From Morinoia aosen (lineage: Eukaryota; Arthropoda; Malacostraca; Amphipoda; Talitridae), in the NCBI GenBank assembly GCA_030386875.1, contig CM059572.1, forward strand, positions 41,580,232-41,644,231: a stretch of DNA of 64,000 nt. The letters are read 5' to 3'. Position 1 is the first letter of the stretch, and each line of letters starts with the position of its first letter. Shown here in pieces: positions 58,491 to 64,000 of the stretch. A model generated the notes under the pieces. The model was not told the DNA's origin. It did not search any database and was given only the letters and a program-made list of their open reading frames with translations. The position numbers and the translations under genes were made by a program.

Positions 58491-60489
58491 AATCAGAGCT
58501 GACAGTTTCGAATTTTTTTGCTTTTGTACAGGGTTCAAATAAACATTTGGTCTTATCTTTAAGTTTAAATGTGCAATAACTGACCAAATATAAGTGGCCA
58601 TATAATAACTGACCAAATACAACGGACCAAACCAAAACTGATCAAATAAAGGTGTCGTTCCTGTATGGTAATTCTAGGATGAATGTACAATGACTGGCTA
58701 AAGGTTGTATCCATTACCGTCTGCTAAATTTTTAATTGATTTCTGTTTTACAAACATTCACCATTAGAAATAATGTAGCGTGAACAATTTAAATTTATAG
58801 CTATAAAGTCATGATCGAAAAATCATTTTTTAGCGAAATACTGCCTTATTTTGTTTTTTGCAGGATTTTTGAAAAGTATTTCTCAAAAAATATTTCATAG
58901 AACCCCATTTTTAGTGCTAAGAGACTTTTCTATTGACCATCTCGTCACAAACAGATCAAACACTCAGTAAACAAATTACAAAACCCGCCGATGACATCTC
59001 ACCAATTCAGACCACTCCCCCACATCGGACCCTCGAGGCACTTCAAACACCCGTCACCAGTTCACCCTCAGCGGAACACGGCCTGCGTCAACATTTCCCG
59101 GCATGTCACTTCTCGCAAACACTTTACATGAGCAGCTTTTCAACAATTTATCCATTCGGTCCAAACATTACACACGTGTCCTTCGTCAACGTTTCTAGTC
59201 GATTATTTTCCGGCAGCAGATTAAGGGGAGAGACAAATCTGCCTCTCAAAGCCAAACGAACGCAGCTCGTAGACGCTAACACCCTGCTATCGTTTTCGCT
59301 TTAGTTTTGTACCAGTCAACGTTTTTTGAATATTTACTAATTGGGAACGTAAAAATCTTGCAAAGCCTCGCTATAAATATAGGATATATGTAGACATATA
59401 CACGGAAGAATTACCTTTCCTAGAATTTCTTCATTAGCAGTGAGGTTAACTTTGTTTTTTTTTTATTTTGAGAGTTGTAGAAAAAAACCAATAGCCCCAT
59501 GCACGTATGCATGAACATTTAAAAGTTAACTTCAAATAATTGCTGTGAATCGATCAACATATTTTACATGAACGTGAACTGAAGAATAATAAAGATAATT
59601 AATAAGAAATATATTAGGTATATTAACAGAATTCACAAAGTATGGATCTGTGACACACTCAACTTCTGTTTCTGAAGTGAATCTGATAGAGTCCTGAGAC
59701 TAATTTATGCTTGAATTTTGCACCTAAGATTGGCAGTGCTCCGAGTTTTACTGGAATTAGTTCAATGCCTGCTCATAGGAATATAAATCAAAATAGAGCT
59801 AAATGGTAAGTTACAGTAATAGCTGTTTGAAGAACACTAAAATGCTTTAATCTCATCAAAAAGTCATTACGTGGGGAGAATACTAAAATTACAATCAATC
59901 AGCTTGTCCTCTAATAATATACACAGACGTGAGAGGTTCTTAAATTGAACCACCGCTTCACCGAAGTCACGCGCTTTCTTTTAGAGTCGTTGATACGCAA
60001 TCTACGCCTCAGTAAGCACGCGCCAAGTTTAATAGAATTAATTACTGCGAAGTCCTTTAGGGTGTAAAGACCATCCTATTTCTGGAGATTTTAACGAAGC
60101 AGAGTCTGGCGCTACATTTGACCGAAGCGGAGTACACGCGTGGGAGCTCCGCCGTCGCTGAGTACGCTCGCAAATCAGCGCTCGATAAGCCGCTCAGATA
60201 ACAGACAAATCTTTCCGCTCTCGCAATTGAGGCAACGCATTTAAATGGCTTCCGTGAGGCAGGATTTTCTAGCAAATTACGCTAGCGGTACAACATATGT
60301 TCTTCTAAGGCGACTCAGTTCTGCTATGAGCTGTTGCAAGTGCCACTACCCCCGACGGAAATCATTTAAAAATGAGTGTCTATTTTTTATACAAACGCTT
60401 ATTTGTCTAATGCTTGGAATGAAGCTTCAGTTTTTAAGCTGAGTATTGGAGGACATCCGCATTACTGTAAATTGCGTTAACTGTTCTTT
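58491..60489. other. No gene assigned
   Basis: The plus-strand frame at 58933-59304 (123 codons; begins MTISSQTDQTL) is polar and motif-free. A GC-rich patch at 60060-60240 might be a promoter or exon, but no frame is convincing. Confidence 0.4.
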
Positions 60490-60825
60490 GTAGTATAAAA
60501 ATATCGAGCGAAAATCTCTTATGAGATCATTTAAGACTTATCTAGCGAAATTCTATTATGAGATCATTTAAGACCTTAAAAAGTATTGTTTAATTCCTGA
60601 TAGCACAAAAATATCAAGCGAAACTGATGCGGGTTCACTGATAACCTAAAGAATCAATGTTGAAATTCCTGATAGCCCAAAAATATCAAGCGAAACTGAT
60701 GCGGGTTCCCTGATAACCTAAAGAATCAATGTTCAAATTCCTGAGAGCGCAAAAATATTGAGCGAAAATCTGGTACAAGGCTTCTTATAACCTAAAAAAG
60801 CATTGTTTAATTCCTGAATATACTC
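60490..60825. repeat. Tandem repeat, about 72-bp unit, four to five copies
   Basis: The two central copies (AATTCCTGATAGC, AAAAATATCAAGCGAAACTG, ATGCGGGTTC, AACCTAAAGAATCAATGTT) are almost identical and the outer copies are diverged. Confidence 0.8.
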
Positions 60826-62966
60826 GTTGGCGCTTATGACTTCTTCTTGCTTTTCATGATCGAGGAAGTGAAATGTAGAAAGAGTGAAATGAATTTCAAC
60901 CCATTGCGTAGGGAAATATAAGGAATAAAACTAATATAAATTTAAGAAACATTATTATCACCCTGAAATGTAGTTAAAATCGTCCAATCAAGGTTTATTC
61001 CAGGTGTGCATTCGACATTTTACTTATTCCTAATTAAAAATTTATGTATTCTAGATGCACTGTACGTATATACTGAGCACAGAAGTTGTTTCCGATACCA
61101 AAAAAAACATTCTTAATTTCTATTTCAGGAGGTAAGTTTTTATTTCAACTAAACAGCAAACGCATAAAAGCCTCAGAAAAATGTGACTAGGTTGACTGGG
61201 GAAAAATCCTTAAATGTCTTTCATTAATCCTGTGCCTAAACTAAATGTAAATCAATAATACATCACAGTCGAATGACTTTTGCAAAGAGCTAAAAATTCT
61301 TTCATGAATGCTAATACTTCACCTAAGTCTTTATATTTATTACAAAATTACTCTGAAATTGTAAATTTCAAATATTAAAATTAAACTACTCTAAAATTCT
61401 ATTGTCTACCTCAAACTGGAAGCTCTTGCCGTCATGACACAGGAGTTGCCGTCCGTATACAAAGGATTAAATGAGCTCATTATGCTTCTCATCTGGCTGT
61501 TTATTATGTTCACAATGCCTTAAATTTCCTTAGTAAGACTTGCTGCTTGTGGGACCAGCACCTCTGTCTACTGCATCGTGACTCTCTAAAACCAGACCCA
61601 ACAGTTACTGTACACTACTCCTGCGTATTGTAATATTGGTAGCAATAACCGTAGACTGTTGGATGAATCACTGATCGCCTAAGAATTTTTTCGTGAAGAC
61701 ATGGTCATTATTTTCAAGTTGGTGATTAATGAAATAACGTAAGGAAGGTGCCGAAACACGCAAAAATATTTCAAAATTCGAACACAGCTTTTGTTCATTC
61801 ACCCTAATTTTAGGGACTAATTTATAATTACGTTGCTTCGAATGCTTCAATATATACCACTTTATATGAAAACTTGTAGTTTCAACTTCCCACGGCGACA
61901 TCAAGGCAGATATGCGTGCCTGTAGACTTGAAACGAATATAAAAATAGTGAAAACTGAAGCCAACACATACGATGAGAATATTAACACTGTATACGCAAA
62001 ATAAGGAGTGCACATTCGGAGCGGGAATTTCTTTTTTAGTTTCCTTGCTGCTATTTTGGAAGTAAGCTATCATTTAAAGTCATATAAATCTCTGCTACCA
62101 TGGCACAAAGCAGCGCAAAAGCTCTTATCTAAAATTTTCAGCTGCCCTCGGGGCAGCACTCGCATTTAATACACTAGCACCCCTAATTCCAAGCGTAAAG
62201 TATTGCAACGACCCGCATTTGTAGTGATGAGCTCCGTTGTTCAGATAAGTCCAGCAAAGTCATTATTCTTTGCTTGTTAAAATATGAACTCGCAAGAGCT
62301 AAATTAGAAGGAGTTGGTACCCCAGTTTAAAAAAAGTGCAATTCTCACATCCTTACGTTCTTGAAATGAACTGCTAAACGAGTGGCACCACTTCTTCTAG
62401 CACCGGCGTTTGTGTTACAAATGTACAAAACATCTCGTACTTCCCTTTTGAACGCGTCATTTGAACGTGAACTTTACGTCCCTATCAAAGTCATTACCTC
62501 AGTTTACAACGTACATTAAACTTCACTTTCATGTTTTGTTCAATTCCTAGCGCACCACCCAAGAAGTTGTCGCTCCAGCCACGTTCGAGTGGCGCACTCT
62601 GTCTACAGCCCGGCACGTCAGCCTTACGAAACCCTGTAGATAAAGCGCACGTGACCTACTCTGAGTAGCGAGGGAGCGATAATAGGAGCTCTTATTGAGC
62701 TGTTTATCAGCGGGCATGTCACGCGTTACTGTAGATCTTCCGAGTTTTGGTGAGTGCATTAAATCGTCCTTAAAGAATAACAGATGATTCAGTGCCACAA
62801 AAACCATGCTGCTAAAAATAAACGTTTCGGACTGCGTCCGAGGCTATGTTCAGTGTTTTAAAAAATCTTCTACCCAGGTGAGTCTACTTTCTGGGGTCGG
62901 AAAAAAATTCAGTAAAATTGTTACATTTGAATATCCATCACAACTATTCAACGCACGTAAGTGTTT
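60826..62966. other. No gene assigned
   Basis: AT-rich. A minus-strand frame at 62015-61668 contains FAYTVLIFSSYVLASVFTIF, a helix-like stretch without other support. A GC-balanced patch lies at 62550-62720. Confidence 0.45.
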
Positions 62967-63071
62967 TGGCCTTCCACCTCGCCTGACCTAAACCCGTCGG
63001 ATTACTATTTTTGGTCACAAATTGAAACCAAAGCTCTTGCAAAGCTCCATAACAGCGTCACATCCCTTTAA
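62967..63071 (+). pseudogene. Mariner/IS630-type transposase C-terminal relic
   Basis: In one frame the sequence reads WPSTSPDLNPSDYYFW, then SQIETKALAKLHNSVTSL and a stop. WP-x-x-SPDLNP-x-DY-x-x-W is the conserved C-terminal block of mariner/IS630 (DD-E/D) transposases, and the following E-x-K-A and H-x-S-V-x-S-L fit the same proteins. The frame has a stop just upstream (TAA at 62958), and the catalytic domain before it is not readable in any one frame. It is a dead fragment. Confidence 0.75.
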
Positions 63072-63086
63072 CATATTTCGTGCGAA

Positions 63087-63170
63087 GTGACCCACCGGTG
63101 GTCACTTAGGTGATTTTCGTATTGATACTGACTCACCTGCAGTCACTAACTCATTTTTTTATTAATACTT
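63087..63170. repeat. Two copies of an about 41-bp unit with near-palindromic core
   Basis: AAGTGACCCACCGGTGGTCA is palindromic apart from one shifted base. The second copy has TGACTCACCTGCAGTCAC. Both are followed by AT-rich TATTGATAC/TATTAATAC. Confidence 0.55.
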
Positions 63171-63221
63171 AATGAAAGCTATATGAAGGCCCAATCAAAT
63201 TGACGTTTGTTATTATGAAAG

Positions 63222-63280
63222 TTGGGCGTCGTGAAACACTCTTTTTGTCCTAACTTTTACATCTCGTCTGCAAATTTAGC
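63222..63280. repeat. 59-bp direct repeat, copy 1
   Basis: TTGGGCGTCGTGAAACACTC then TTTTTGTCCTAACTTTTACA and so on to CAAATTTAGC. It matches 63942-64000 with two mismatches. Confidence 0.85.
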
Positions 63281-63941
63281 TCAGCGAATTGAACAAGCTA
63301 CGTCTTTACCTTCGAAAGAAATAAAAGTACAGTTTCCAGTTTACTTGTAAATAATACAACTTCAGTTTAAGCGTTTCGGTTTCTTTGAAGCGAGCATTGT
63401 ACAGCGTACAGATTAACACAATTGGCTTTAAATTAGAATTGAATATTGAACTTCGGTTTAACCCATCGCAGTTAACGTGTTTAGAAAATTATCGAAACAA
63501 CAGTGAAGTCGTTGGAAACGGCACAAGTTATTTCCGCCATGTCCAGCTTTCAAAAGCGTGTAGAATGCTTCACTACGGTGACCGACTGCGGTCGTAGCGA
63601 ATGGAACTTTTGTCTACCTGGTATGCTAAATACAAATGCTAAACATTCAAAGTATTACGTTACTTTTTTCTCCAGTTATTTGGACTTGAATATAGAAAGG
63701 GATTTTGTACGGATTTATCTTAGAGTTCCTGAGCATCAATAATCCTGATTTTCATTCCGAAAGACAAATTTTACGTATTCTCCTGTCATTTTGAATGTTT
63801 GTCGCGAGTCATTACATTTCATCATAATCAACTAATCGTGGTGGGAAGTTCTCAAAAATGCAGTATAATTTCTCACTTAGACTGTGAGCTTCGGAAAAAT
63901 TCAAGCTTCGGAATGTCACAGATTATGTTGAACAACCTCGC
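63281..63941. other. Sequence between two direct repeats, no gene seen
   Basis: AT-rich. Plus-strand frames at 63385-63597 and 63503-63742 overlap each other and carry no known motif. Confidence 0.45.
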
Positions 63942-64000
63942 TTGGGCGTCGTGAATAACTCTTTTTGTCCTAACTTTTACATCTCGTCTGCAAATTTAGC
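63942..64000. repeat. 59-bp direct repeat, copy 2 (runs to the window edge)
   Basis: Same as 63222-63280, 720 bases downstream. The match is still continuing at the last base, so the true repeat is longer than can be seen. Confidence 0.85.

Overview
This is eukaryotic nuclear DNA, most likely from an arthropod (probably an insect) with a large, repeat-rich genome. It is AT-rich with small GC-rich islands. The supportable exons have GT-AG boundaries, introns are kilobases long, and the mobile elements are a non-LTR retrotransposon, a mariner/IS630-type transposase relic and foldback/MITE-like elements. I see no operons, no prokaryotic gene organisation, no CRISPR array and no rRNA or tRNA gene. 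Most long open frames are artefacts of tandem repeats whose period is a multiple of 3.

The best host gene is on the minus strand. Three phase-0 exons (16221-16096, 14366-14289, 5038-4538) encode the N-terminal membrane domain of a membrane-bound adenylyl cyclase, closest in layout to the type 1/rutabaga kind: a juxtamembrane LEA-x-Y-x-x-Y helix, TM1, TM2, TM3-TM5 and a long glycosylation-rich loop. TM6 and the catalytic domains are not visible and should lie beyond the left edge. More exon-like blocks occur further right: minus strand 12892-12764, 21624-21574, 21946-21856, 30229-30168, 35705-35594 and 38969-38847; plus strand 36438-36496, 41918-41986 and 52053-52091. They have splice-like boundaries and often exon-like GC content, but I cannot assign them to named genes.

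The intact mobile element is a 5'-truncated non-LTR retrotransposon (24110-26748, plus) with an uninterrupted reverse transcriptase frame. A second, antisense copy of its 3' end (10228-10425) has landed inside a 55-bp minisatellite. Other mobile DNA: two copies of a near-perfect palindromic element (26917-27022, 56667-56785), a 442-bp element with long inverted termini (39810-40251), a five-arm alternating inverted repeat (12993-13475), three copies of an unclassified dispersed repeat (42780, 54160, 57440) and a transposase relic (62967-63071).

The dominant structure is some two dozen tandem arrays (periods about 15 to 112 bp). Several start exactly at a 5' splice site or splice-like GT. At 16096, 35594, 41986, 45486 and 52091 the first intronic bases look like the repeat unit itself, so the array appears to be an expansion of the beginning of the intron. 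Some arrays are most homogeneous beside the exon-like block and decay away from it. This splice-donor-anchored minisatellite pattern is the most unusual thing in the window. Only the adenylyl cyclase exons have homology support; the other anchor exons are inferred.
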